A stretch of 64,000 nucleotides of DNA from Sanderia malayensis (lineage: Eukaryota > Cnidaria > Scyphozoa > Semaeostomeae > Pelagiidae), in assembly GCA_013076295.1 (NCBI GenBank), contig RQOL01000882.1, positions 744,001 through 808,000 on the forward strand. Direction: 5' to 3'. The translations under genes were made by a program, and so were the position numbers. Below, one piece after another: positions 24,601 to 36,600 of this stretch (the first letter of the stretch is position 1; each line of letters begins with the position of its first letter). Under the pieces are notes generated by a model. That model saw only the letters and a list, made by a program, of their open reading frames with translations. It did not search any database and had not been told where the DNA came from.

Positions 24601-25047
24601 TTCGCAGATTAATTGAATGAAAGTATGAAAAGAAAAAATAATGTTTGAATCCCCAATTGGTGCCCATGGGAAGAACTCCTTTCGTGCAACATTTTTATTA
24701 TCAGTTCTAAACCCACGGTTGCTGAAACCTCCAAAGTAGCTTCTTAGCCAATCAAAGTTGAACCCATTGCAATTAACAAAGAAACAAAAATCTAATTTAT
24801 GCTGCAGGGGAAGTGACATTGTATGAATTGGCACTGACTTCATTGAATGTTATTATTGAAAGCCTAACTGGACAAATTGCGGATGTAATTAGCCAAGACA
24901 AATCTATGCGGTTTTACGTTGATTGTCTCTCCAGCATTTGTTAGCAATGATTACTGCAGCCTTTAATAGCATCGTTCATCGCTAGAATTACCTACTGTTG
25001 GCATAAATTGCGTGTTAATTGCATCCGTGGGCAGTGCAGAGTTTGGG

Positions 25048-25055
25048 TATAAAAG
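25048..25055 (+). promoter_or_regulatory. TATA box of the collagen-like gene
   Basis: TATAAAAG lies 77 bp upstream of the ATG at 25125, placing transcription start near 25078 and giving a short 5' UTR. This is the clearest TATA box in the window and suits a tissue-specific, strongly expressed secreted product. Confidence 0.75.
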
Positions 25056-25124
25056 AGGGACGTTTGGGATGGAGAAGTCACCAATTGCCATCTTGCAAGT
25101 TTGAAAGAAACACAGATCGATAAA

Positions 25125-27600
25125 ATGGCAAAACTCATCTTGCTGCTTGGCCTTGTGGCCGTTTCTCTCCAAGTCATCTTGGCTGAAGAAAACCAGGTTG
25201 AAGCTGAACAAGGTTTGTTTATTTGCTTTTTTTGTCTCCTATCTATCTGTTTATTTATTTGTACTTCGCTTTATACCTTTCTTCCAACTTGCATATTACT
25301 ACTCTGACCTCTTTCCTACATTCCGCATTTTGCTACTCTGACCTTTCTTTCCCTCCGCATATTGCTATTTTGACCTTTTTTCCACTCCGCATGTTGCAAC
25401 TCTGTCCTTACTTCACTCCGCATTTTGCTACCCCGACTTTTTATTACATCCTGCATTTTCCTACCCTGACCTTTCTTTCACTCCGCATTTTGCTACTCTG
25501 ACTTTTCTTACACCATGCACTTCCATACCCCGCAATGTACCACATCTGATGCATTATATTTTTACCCGCAGATCCTGGCCGGGTTAAGCATTATGGCTAC
25601 CGTCCCATTGCACCGTTCCATAGTTTGAGACTGTCAACGAAATACCTCCACGGATACAGCTGCATCAAGCTCCCCGGTTATTCTTATTCTTACAAACCAT
25701 ACGCACCAAGACCATTGCTCTGCTGGAGAAAACATTACAGAAGCCCTGGCTTCAGAGTGTCCAGAATCGGTAATTTTAATATTTGTTATCCCATCACCTT
25801 TGGCCTTTGGCCTATGTCACCGCATTTATTGTCCTTTGACTTACGTCATTGCATTGATTGTCCTTTGACCTGCGTCAGTGTATATTTTCCTCTTTTGTTG
25901 ACCTGTGGTATTTTGTCTAATTTTTGCAGGCAGACTTCACGGACACAGATGCACCCGCATTTGGGGCAAAAGTTTCCTCTGTGTGCCACACCGTCTCGGA
26001 TACTCCATCAGATACTTCAAATACGGATACGGGAAAAGACCTTGCAAGAAATGCATTGGACTTCGTCCATTTGGTTATTTGTGCATCAATTGTGCTATCA
26101 TCATCAGTACGTTATTGCTAATTTATCTCTTTTGACCTTTTGACCTTTGCTATTTTTGACCTTTGCTACTTTGACATTTGCTACTTTGAACTTTGCTGCT
26201 CCGACTTTGCTGGATGATAGTAGCAAATTTGATTGTTTTGCAATCAGGAATTCCTGGACCCCGTGGCCCACGTGGACCCAGAGGACCAAGAGGACCGAGA
26301 GGACCAAGGGGACCAAAGGGACCAAGAGGCCGAAAGGGACAAAAGGGACAAAAGGGAATGAAAGGACCCAGAGGACCAAGAGGCCCAAGAGGACCGAGAG
26401 GCCGAAAGGGACAGAAGGGACAGAAGGGAAGGAAGGGACCCAGAGGACCACGCGGACCTAGGTGAGTATCTTGTCCTGTTATTAAAACATTTTTATGTAT
26501 ATAGATGTGTGATTAATAATTCTAGATATTAAAATTATTTTTTGTATGCATCTGTGTAATGGGTTCATTGTTTTCATTTTAGAGGACCAAAGGGACAGAA
26601 AGGACAAAAGGGACAGAAAGGAAGAAAAGGCCCACGTGGACCAAAAGGCCCAAGGGGACGAAAGGGACAGAAAGGACAAAAGGGACAAAAGGGAAGGAGA
26701 GGCCCACGTGGACCAAAAGGTCCAAGGGGACGAAAGGGACAGAAAGGACAAAAGGGACAAAAGGTATATTTTAAGTATTTTTTACTTGAAATTCGCATTG
26801 CGAAATAAAATCGAACTAACAAATCTTTTGGTGAAGAAGATAACGCAAAAGGCGGTTAAACCGCAGAAATCGAAAGTACGAGAAATAGAAATAAGGAACG
26901 TGCAATGGAATAAGGCGTACTACTATTCATATAACAAATCTTTTATTCGTTTTAAAATTTGACTTTCAGGGCAGAAGAGGACCACGTGGACTAAAGGGAC
27001 AAAAAGGACAAAAGGGACAAAAGGGACGTCGCGGACCACGTGGACCTAAAGGACCAAGAGGACCCAGAGGTCCAAGAGGTAAATCCTAAAACAATTCATG
27101 CTGTATTACATATCACTACTCTAATTTAGCTACGCCGCGATGGCTGGAATCGAAATTAACCTTTAGGACAATTTCAGGACAGTCATTTAGCAGTTCCTAA
27201 AAATGTTTTGTGATTAGAATTAAGGAGAAAATTAAGAAACTTTGTCCTGATCCCGAGTTTTGTTTCTTCTATAAAAACATGCATGCGAGAACTGTTGTTA
27301 AAACTGCTTACACTGAGTACTTTACTCTCCGCAGGACCCCGTGGACCACGCGGACCAGTTGGACGCCTCTCGTGCCAGTTCATAACACGAGTTGGAAGCA
27401 GCGCCACTTGCGGCTTTAACCGTTTGGCAACAGGCTGCAGTTGCAGTAACATCTGCAACGGATATCGTGTGACCTTGGGTGGCAGAAGATGCAGCTGCTT
27501 GTGCCCCAAGAAGTTCGCATATGGCTACAAGTACAAGAAGGTAGTCACTGGTGCTGTCTGCTGTTTGGCACGTTTAGGCTCACACAGCAAGGTGTACTAA
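25125..27600 (+). CDS. Secreted basic collagen-like protein with resistin-like C-terminal cysteine domain
   Basis: Seven exons (25125-25212, 25572-25769, 25930-26106, 26248-26461, 26583-26763, 26970-27078, 27335-27600) close in frame to 410 residues. A signal peptide (MAKLILLLGLVAVSLQVILA) is followed by a basic, Tyr- and Cys-containing region (~30-154) in which two exons look like related units (HGYSCI..., HGHRCT...). An uninterrupted Gly-X-Y run of about 175 residues crosses four exons, mostly GPR, GPK, GRK and GQK triplets with no acidic residue. The C-terminal ~75 residues hold ten cysteines spaced C-x11-C-x8-C-x-C-x3-C-x11-C-x-C-x-C-x18-CC (27373-27564). The vertebrate resistin/FIZZ pattern is the same up to x10 and x9 in the last two loops. 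It is likely an extracellular trimer. Function unknown; matrix or polyanion binding is an inference from the charge. Confidence 0.9.
25300..25510. repeat. ~45-bp degenerate repeat (intron 1 of collagen-like gene)
   Basis: Imperfect copies of CACTCCGCATTTTGCTACTCTGACCTTTCTT. The CTACTCTGACCTTT part resembles the 15-bp minisatellite found in other genes. Confidence 0.75.
26118..26210. repeat. 15-bp minisatellite, short block (intron 3 of collagen-like gene)
   Basis: About five copies of GACCTTTGCTACTTT and variants, same family as in the SRA and receptor introns. Confidence 0.85.
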
Positions 27601-28638
27601 ATAAAGTACCGATCTGATCTCACTACATGAAGAACTTCGCTCGATGGACACTCATCTATATAGCCTTTATTTTGCTGTTGTAGCAGCCTCGTTATGGTTG
27701 TAATCAAAACGAGGTCATTATTGATTTGCTTTTGTTTTTCGCGCATTTTTGCCTATTTTGTCGTGTTATTGTGACTAACGGGAAATTGATGTCGCCATAT
27801 TTAATAAAATTAATTTATTGATGAATGCATAGAATATAATTGTTTGTTGTTTCTTGTTCAAATCTGATCGCATTTTGATTCCATATAGTGTGCTTTGCAT
27901 TGCAAAATAAAATGAATGAAATTAGAGTATAAAATTCGAATTTAAGTAGATCTTCGAATTTTCGAATTAAGTTTTCGAACTTTGAAAGTAGATCTTCGAA
28001 TTTTCGAATTAATTTTTCGAATCTTCGAAGTAGATTGCCGAGTTTTCGGATCAAATGGCCCAAAGTTTCACATTTTTAAAACTTGCAAATTAAAGCTATG
28101 ATTATCATGATAATAATAGATATAGTCTATTATACAAAAACAAGCTGGGTTGAAACTAATCTCGCCCTGAACATTTAATCTAGGAAATGGTAACTTTTAA
28201 TGTGCGTAAAAGATATATTGTCTCTTTCGGAAAAGCTTGGGGGTAACTGACTTTTAGTACAGCAAGTTATCATTGGTCTGCGGCTAAAATTAGCTGCAAC
28301 ATTTCTATAGACTGTTTGGCCCAAACAAATCAATTTTTGTGATATTATAATTGATTTGATTTCGTTCCAAAAAGCAGGAAATATGAATTGAACCCAGTTG
28401 GCATTTATCATTCATCTATTTGGCACGGTGCATTTCCGTCTAGTCGAATATTCGCTTTAGCTAACGATTCTCTCTGCTTTCCTTTCCACCCATTCAAAAT
28501 GTCAAAATGACTTCCAGTTTCGGAGAAGATTACTTTGATTCCAATTTTATTTTTGGAGCAGTCTGGTTTTTATACGCTTGCTAGCGTCAATTGTCGTTAA
28601 ATTTCTTGATATTTCAGCTTCTATATTATACGAAATTA
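27601..28638. other. Intergenic spacer, collagen-like gene to LysM gene
   Basis: A poly(A) signal AATAAA is present at 27803-27808; another overlaps the stop codon and is too close to be used. A short tandem repeat built on AGATCTTCGAATTTTCGAATTA lies at about 27945-28045. An upstream non-coding exon of the LysM gene probably lies before the acceptor near 28615. Confidence 0.55.
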
Positions 28639-30105
28639 ATGCGCAAGTTTAGTCAAACCAAGCAAGACATCTACCAAATGAGTGATTTTGCAAACTTAGG
28701 CCCCGGAAGTTTGACTGGCTCAATTTCTCTGCAGCGAAGCTATGGAGCTACAAGGGCTGATTTAAATTACGCAGAAACCAAACTCATATCACACAAAGTT
28801 GAAGCTAGCGATACCTTGCAAGGATTAGCTGTTAAATATGGTGTAACGGTAAGTTACAAAGTCCTAATACCAAAAACTTTCACTCAATCACATCACGGAC
28901 AGGAGACAATTTGCTGAGTTGACTCACTTTAAGCTCAGATTAAGATGCGGCCCAATGGGAATGAAATATTGTTGTTTTGTTAGTTTCAACCCAAATTAGT
29001 TCTATTTACATCGCTTTAGCTGCTTAATACCTATTTCAATGCGAATATTTTTGGGGGTGGGTGGGGTGGATCAAATTTAAGGTTGAGTTCAACTTGGGTG
29101 AAACAACATTGCCTTTTATTAAATTCCATATAATTTTAGTTTCATTTTTTGCAGCTCAGTTTTCAGTGAGGAATATATTGGCATTATACTGAATGGTTGA
29201 AATTGTTTTTCATTTGATTTTCTAGGTTGAAAAGCTGAAAAGGTTGAACAAATTATGGTCCAACGAGAGTCTGTTTCTCAAGGAATTCATTAACATACCT
29301 TACACAGCACCCATCAATAATTGGGATGAAGATGAAGATGAAGATGAGTATGATAGAAATCAAGATTTATCTGATGAATCAGAAAATATAAGCGACAATG
29401 CTATAGAAGCCAAGAAATTGAATAAGACTGAATCCCAATCTGAATCCGAATGTACTGTCGAAGATTCAAAAGCAACTGAAGAAAATTACAATGAATTTTT
29501 ATTTGGTATCGATGATCGCATAAAGAAATGCAAGAATGAATGGGAACGAAAGGAGTGAGTTACTTGTTTACTTTCTCACAAATGTTAGTTCCAGAGAGGG
29601 TTAGGGTTAGGGTTAGGGCTAGGGCTAGGGTTAGGGTTAGGGCTAGGGTTAGCAAACTAAATATCTGGTCCCTTTTTAAACTGCTTCATGGTATTCAATT
29701 CACACTCATATAACAAACTTCACTGTATATAGCAAACTAAACATCTGGTCCCTTGTTCAACTGCTTCATAGTATACAACTAACCCTCATATAACGAACTT
29801 CACTGTATATAGCAAACTAAACATCTGGTCCCTTGTTGAACTGCTTCATAGTACACAATTCACCCTTATATAACAAAGTTCATTATGTTTTGCAAACTAA
29901 ACATCTGGTCCTCTAGTCCATCATTTATAATTTATAATTGATCATTTCTTTTTTGATTTTGCTTTTTTTCAATATTTCAATGACTTATTTTTTTCTTTTT
30001 AGAAAGCAGCTGTCATCAAAATCTCGTGTTCCTTGTGTTTCTTACGAAAGTAGCGATGCAAACAAACTATCTCCAACAAAACAGACGTGTCTTGAAAAAT
30101 TATGA
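28639..30105 (+). CDS. LysM-domain protein, LYSMD1/2-like
   Basis: Three exons (28639-28848, 29226-29554, 30003-30105) close in frame to 213 residues. The N-terminal part has RSYGATRA, as in vertebrate LYSMD1/2. One LysM domain follows (HKVEASDTLQGLAVKYGVT | VEKLKRLNKLW...LKEFINIP), split by a phase-0 intron. The rest is acidic (a run of D/E at ~105-115) and low in complexity. There is no signal peptide or TM segment, so it is intracellular like LYSMD1/2, whose function is poorly known. The start could instead be the Met at 28678, and the frame is open upstream to the acceptor near 28615. Intron 2 carries TTAGGG repeats and an 80-bp repeat block. Confidence 0.85.
29597..29652. repeat. Interstitial telomere-like (TTAGGG)n block
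   Basis: About nine hexamers GGTTAG/GGCTAG in tandem within intron 2 of the LysM gene, running directly into an 80-bp repeat block. A similar motif is part of the 143-bp satellite at 34857-37462. Confidence 0.9.
29653..29935. repeat. 80-bp dispersed tandem repeat, locus 2
   Basis: AGCAAACTAAACATCTGGTC recurs at 80-bp spacing in about 3.5 copies. Same family and orientation as 23643-23935 and 52257-52965. Confidence 0.93.
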
Positions 30106-30408
30106 GTTCATTTTACCCAATTCGACTTAAAGCAAAATTCTAATCCATTGGTTTTATTGCTCAAGTTTCTTTGAACCCGAGTTTGCTAGTGTTTACTAAA
30201 TTTTAAAAATTTTAGATTTATAACGGTAAAAATTAAACAGATTTTAAAGTATAACTTTATTCTATCTTAAATTGTAAAATTATATTTTGTAATAAATATT
30301 TGAAACCCATTTGCTGCCTCGCAGTATACCAATGTATGACCTCAACCCCGCAGCGCACGAAATCTCCCCCGCAGCGTGCAAATACCCCGCACCGCTGTTG
30401 CCAAGATA
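30106..30408. other. Intergenic spacer, LysM gene to ADAM10
   Basis: AT-rich 3' flank of the LysM gene, with AATAAA near 30290, then a more GC-rich stretch (CCCCGCAGCG repeats) leading into the ADAM10 promoter. Confidence 0.55.
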
Positions 30409-30438
30409 TGACGTCACTGTTGATATGAAGTGACGTAA
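30409..30438 (+). promoter_or_regulatory. Paired CRE-like sites upstream of ADAM10
   Basis: A palindromic TGACGTCA at 30409-30416 and a half-variant TGACGTAA at 30431-30438 lie about 170-200 bp before the ADAM10 start codon. CREB/ATF or bZIP binding is inferred from the consensus only. No TATA box is visible. Confidence 0.5.
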
Positions 30439-30608
30439 TTTACGTGGGTGTACAGAAGAAGAGAACTGGGTTGCAGAAAGGTCGCCATCATATTTCTATT
30501 CAGTCGGCAAAACTTGTATTTTCCGCTGCATATTACTGAAATAAATTTGAAAAATATTGCATAAAGATATCACCGATGGTTGAATTTTGTATTTACACAT
30601 ATACTAGA

Positions 30609-33600
30609 ATGTTGTGGACGCCGATCTGTTTAGTTGTGTTGGCTTTTGTTGCTTCGAATTGCAACGCAAGTTCAGCTAAAAGTAAGTCACTCACTTTAGG
30701 CCTATTATTGTTTTTCACATTTTTTGGTAATGACACATAGCCATGAAATATTCATAAGCTCACAATTTTCGGTGAACTGAAATTTTCGATAAAACTTGAA
30801 TCGCACAGAGCTGCCTATCTTTCATAAAGCGAAAGTAATTTGATCTTGAGTAACAGCGAAGTTACAAATTGAACGTGCCTTCACAAGTTTTCTTTTATCG
30901 CATTAATTTCCTTGTTTTTCAGTTTTAAAACGCGATAATTAGATGTTTTAATAATGCGGTATTGTTGTGATAAGAGCTGTAATCAAACTATCCAAGCTGT
31001 TTTCCACAAATGTATACTTTCTGAAATTTTCAAATATTCATATTTGAGCTCAGTTTAACTGATGAGTTTGAATGTGTTTTTATTTCGCCAGCTTTTTGTT
31101 TAAACCTGAAAATAATGCGTCATGGACCAAACAGAACAGATAAAAGATAATATATGAGCAATAAATATATATGACCAATAAAAGTGTTGAAATAAAATAG
31201 AGTTATTTTCCCCCAATCAGAGCAACTTGTATGTGTTGGTGATATTTTGAGAGTGAGCCCTGGCCTGCACCCCCAAATGATCCCCCAGTAGTGTCTGGAA
31301 CCCCCAAGTCTCCAGATGCTGTCAGTGTTGTCAAGCCTTCGGTTCTAATTTTCTAACCAAGGAAACATTCCCACGACATTCCAGGAAGTTACACGCTGAC
31401 TTTTGAGGATGCAATTTTCTGAATTCACCTAAAAATTCCCCTGCTCACACAATTATTTCCCAGAGCTCTAAGCAACCATAGCCCAACTAGTTTAACAAGT
31501 TTTCAAGTGACCATGGGAATAGTGAAACTAATTTTACAATTAGTGAACAGATTAATTAAGTAACTATATTTGATAATTTAATTTATGATTTATTCATTTG
31601 TTTTATTCCAGGGAATCGTCTCAACGATTTCATTAGTCACTACGAAGGACTTGATTATGATAAGAACGAGTTACATGACCGACACCTACGTTTTAGAAGA
31701 TCCATCACCCACGAACAACAACCCTTGCACCTGGATTTCTATTCCCATAAAAGGTGGGATGGACTATTTTTCTCTCATTATCCAATCATATTATCATATT
31801 CTACCACTGTCATTCACGTCTATCTGCTGCTGTATCTTTTACCTTTTCTGCAACTATGACATGTCTTTTTGTGCAACTACTGTGACAGCTTTATTTAGCC
31901 GCTCTTTTTAATTAACTACTTTCTCTTGAGACAACAAGCTGAATTAAACCTCCCTTTATAATTACCCCTCTGAATTTCGCATTTGATCAAGCGTTAAAAG
32001 CTTCAAGTTAATTTGCCGTTACTTTACACAAATATTTTTCTGACATTTACTTGAGAATTTCACGAAGCTCCTTCCTTTATTAACCCCCTCTCTTGAACCT
32101 GAACAAATAAGTGAGGTCCCTGGGGCTTGATAGAGTGTTTACAGAATGTTTCATCTGTTTTTGAAGGTGCTATTTACTGCTTTTCATTTATTTCACGGTA
32201 GATTATTGATTCTTTTTGTCTCTTCTGTTGTAGACATTTTCGGCTTCGTGTAAAGCGAGACACAACAATATTTTCAGAAGACTTTCAAATTCCTTCTGGT
32301 GATCATAGTTTTCACCCATCCAATATTTATGAAGGGCATCTCGAGGGTACGTTTTTTTTACTTTCATTTGGTATATTTAACTTTATTCATTCATTCATTA
32401 ATTAGATTAATCTTTCATTCCTTAACTAATTTATCCACTGCTTCTTTTATTCATTCCTTCATCAATTTACCTAATATTTCATACATTAATCCAATTAATC
32501 CTTGATTCATTAATTCATCAATTAAATTAATCTTTCATTCATTCCTTAACTAATTGATCCACTCTATTATTTACTCATTCAATATCCTTAGACGATACTG
32601 GCTCAAAAGTCCACGGCTTTGTCCATGATAGAATATTCGAAGGTCGCGTCTACACGTCCGGTGGTGAAGAGTTCCACATTGAGCCGGCTTGGAAGTACTT
32701 CAATGACACAACATCATTTCACTCCGTTATTTACAATGTCGCAAACATCCGCTATCCATTTGCGTCTCGTTGTGGTGCGAAGAAGAACATTGCAGAGTGG
32801 ATGAAAACCGTACAAAGGTCTGCGATTGAGAAAAACGAAAATAAAAACCAAGAAGATGAACATCACGAGCGAAAGAGAAGAGCAACTGGAGGAACTAAAT
32901 CAAGTTGCCGATTGTTTGTACAGGTTGGCTTGCATTCTTCATTCACATACTTTCTTCACATTTTTTGTTTTTAAAGTTGCGACCATAAATAGGATAGAGT
33001 GCAACAGAAGAAACAGTCAGGGAGACTTCTACCTCTCTCTAACTGTTCTTTCTATCTTTCTCTGACTGTTCTTTCTATCTCTCTCCAACTGTTCTTTCTA
33101 CCTCTCTCTTACTTTAACCTCCATTAGAGGTTCAACTGCTACAGTGGCGGCCTTGGGCCAGCCGTACCGCACCCTACGACATGTATCTTTTTCTTTATTT
33201 TTATTTTACACATACCTACTAACAACTGCTTTCTTTTCTATCTTCTCCTGTCTCCACTTGATCATATTTTCGATCAATCACCGATTGCGCATCGATTGAT
33301 TTGATTAATGATTAATGATTATTGATTGATGATTCTTGGTTTTGATTCCAGGCTGATCCGACCTTCACTGAGAAGTTTGCCAAGTCAGTTGATCGTGCCT
33401 TGTATCTGATGTCACAGCATGTTAAAAGTGTTGATCACATTTACAAGGAGACTGCCTTCACCGGATTTTCAATGCGTATGTTGTCTGATTTCTAATTGAT
33501 AGCTCAGCTGTATCCACGCAATATATGCAACTATACCTGTGCAATATATGCAGCTATATCTACGCAATATATGCAGCTATATCTACGCAATATATGCAGC

Positions 33601-36600
33601 TATGTCTATGCAATATATGCAGCTATGTCTATGCAATATGTGCAGCTATATCTATGCAATATATGCAGCTATATCTACGCAATGTAGGCAGCTATACCTG
33701 TGCAATACTTCTTGCTAAAATCCTGTCTACTTAACTTGTTTCTCAGGCGTTCGTTTTGCCATATCAAGAATGTTGGCAAACACGACTTCAAGTTGCGGCT
33801 CCTGTCCATTCAAAGAAGAAAACATTGGCGTTGCGAAGTTTCTTGAGCTCAACTCGGAGACCAACCACCAGAAGCACTGTCTTGCTTACGTTTTCGCTTA
33901 TCGCGATTTCTCGGATGGCGTTCTCGGTTTGGCTTGGATTGGAGAAAAATGTAAGTTATTGTTTACCTGTTTATTGTTTACTTTACCTTATTATCTTTTT
34001 ATTTATTTCCTTGTTTGTTTATTTTTTTCCTCTTTGTTTGTGTTCTTTCTTTTTTATAATCATTTGTTTTCATTGTTATTCAATCGTTTTTTGTTTATTT
34101 TGTGAATGCTGTGCCCGTCTGATTCTGATTCATCCTTTTCACAGCTGGCGCTTCGGGTGGCGTTTGCGAGAGGTGGAAAATGTACTCAGGTGGCAAGTAT
34201 AAAAGCCTGAACACTGGAATCGTGACAACTTTGAATTACAACCAAGCAGTCCCAAGTAAAGTAACTGATATCACCCTGGCTCACGAAATTGGACATAATT
34301 TTGGAGCTCAGGTTGGTGCATGCTATTATCCATCGCCACGTTTTAATCCTGACTGATAAGATTATTTGAGAGCATCGCTTGTTTTCTACCGTAACCCCCT
34401 GGAAATATATCATTTTGTGCTGTTTATCAATGGAATAAATAGACATACCAGGGGTGACAGTATGAGACAATATAGTAAAAGACTTTACCCCCTGGAAATA
34501 TATCATTTCGTATTGTTTATAAATTGGCTAGATTGAGTTTTCAGGGGTGGTGCAGTATATATTTTCCGTTTTGTCTTCCAGCATGATCCATCGGCCAGCA
34601 CCTCAACTTGTTCCCCTGGCTCCACTGGTGGTGGCAATTACATCATGTACCCCAGCGCAACTTCAGGAAGTGACGCCAATAATTACAAATTCTCCAAATG
34701 CAGCAAGGACTATATCGGACCTGTTTTGCAGGCGAAATCGCACATATGTTTTGAAGGTGATTATCAACCTATACCACCATATCTACGCAGTAACATATAT
34801 GGGCTACTGCGCAGGAGGATCTATGACGCATGACATCCACAGTGTCTGCCGTGAGCATTAGGGTTAGGCTTAGAGCTAGGGTTATAGTTAGGGTTAGAGT
34901 GCCATAAAGGTGGGCGTGCATGCGCGTTAACATATATAGGCTACTGCGCAGGAGGATCTATGACGCATGACATCCACAGTGTCTCCCGTGACCATTAGGG
35001 TTAGGCTTAGAGTTATAGTTAGGGTTAGGGTTAGAGTGCCATAAAGGTGGGTATGCATGCGCGGTAACATATATAGACTACTGCGCAGGAGGATCTATGA
35101 CGCATTACATCCACAGTGTCTGCCGTGAGCATTAGGGTTAGGCTTAGGGTTAGGGTTATAGTTAGGGTTAGGGTTAGAGTGCCATAAAGGTGGGCGTGCA
35201 TGCGCGGTAACATATATAGACTACTGCGCAGGAGGATCTATGACGCATTACATCCACAGTGTCTGCCGTGACCATTAGGGTTAGGCTTAGAGTTATAGTT
35301 AGGGTTAGGGTTAGAGTGCCATAAAGGTGGGCGTGCATGCGCGGTAACATATATGGGCTACTGCGCAGGAGGATCTATGACGCATGACATCCACAGTGTC
35401 TGCCGTGAGCATTAGGGTTAGGCTTAGGGTTAGGGTTATAGTTAGGGTTAGGGTTAGAGTGCCATAAAGGTGGGCGTGCATGCGCGTTAACATATATAGG
35501 CTACTGCGCAGGAGGATCTATGACGCATGACATCCACAGTGTCTCCCGTGACCATTAGGGTTAGGCTTAGAGTTAGGGTTATAGTTAGGGTTAGAGTGCC
35601 ATAAAGGTGGGCGTGCATGCGCGGTAACATATATAGACTACTGCGCAGGAGGATCTATGAAGCATGACATCCACAGTGTCTGCCGTGAGCATTAGGGTTA
35701 GGCTTAGGGTTAGGGTTATAGTTAGGGTTAGGGCTAGAGTGCCATAAAGGTGGGCGTGCATGCGCGGTAACATATATAGACTACTGCGCAGGAGGATCTA
35801 TGACGCATTACATCCAGAGTGTCTGCCGTGAGCATTAGGGTTAGGCTTAGGGTTAGGGTTATAGTTAGGGTTAGGGCTAGAGTGCCATAAAGGTGGGCGT
35901 GCATGCGCGGTAACATATATAGACTACTGCGCAGGAGGATCTATGACGCATTACATCCACAGTGTCTCCCGTGAGCATTAGGCTTAGGGTTAGGGTTAGG
36001 GTTATAGTTAGGGTTAGGGCTAGAGTGCCATAAAGGTGGGCGTGCATGCGCGGTAACATATATAGACTACTGCGCAGGAGGATCTATGACGCATTACATC
36101 CACAGTGTCTGCCGTGAGCATTAGGGTTAGGCTTAGGGTTAGGGTTATAGTTAGGGTTAGGGTTAGAGTGCCATAAAGGTGGGCGTGCATGCGCGGTAAC
36201 ATATATAGACTACTGCGCAGGAGGATCTATGACGCATTACATCCACAGTGTCTGCCGTGACCATTAGGGTTAGGCTTAGAGTTATAGTTAGGGTTAGGGT
36301 TAGAGTGCCATAAAGGTGGGCGTGCATGCGCGGTAACATATATGGGCTACTGCGCAGGAGGATCTATGACGCATGACATCCACAGTGTCTGCCGTGAGCA
36401 TTAGGGTTAGGCTTAGGGTTAGGGTTATAGTTAGGGTTAGGGTTAGAGTGCCATAAAGGTGGGCGTGCATGCGCGTTAACATATATAGGCTACTGCGCAG
36501 GAGGATCTATGACGCATGACATCCACAGTGTCTCCCGTGACCATTAGGGTTAGGCTTAGAGTTAGGGTTATAGTTAGGGTTAGAGTGCCATAAAGGTGGG

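Larger units (their letters stand above)
21526..25047. other. Repeat-rich intergenic region
   Basis: 3.5 kb with no supportable exon on either strand. It begins with the receptor 3' UTR; a possible AATAAA is near 21795. It then holds three repeat blocks, listed separately, and very AT-rich DNA. Confidence 0.6.

Noticed and set aside
29597..29652. True chromosome end
   Set aside because: The TTAGGG run is short, interstitial and inside an intron with coding sequence on both sides.
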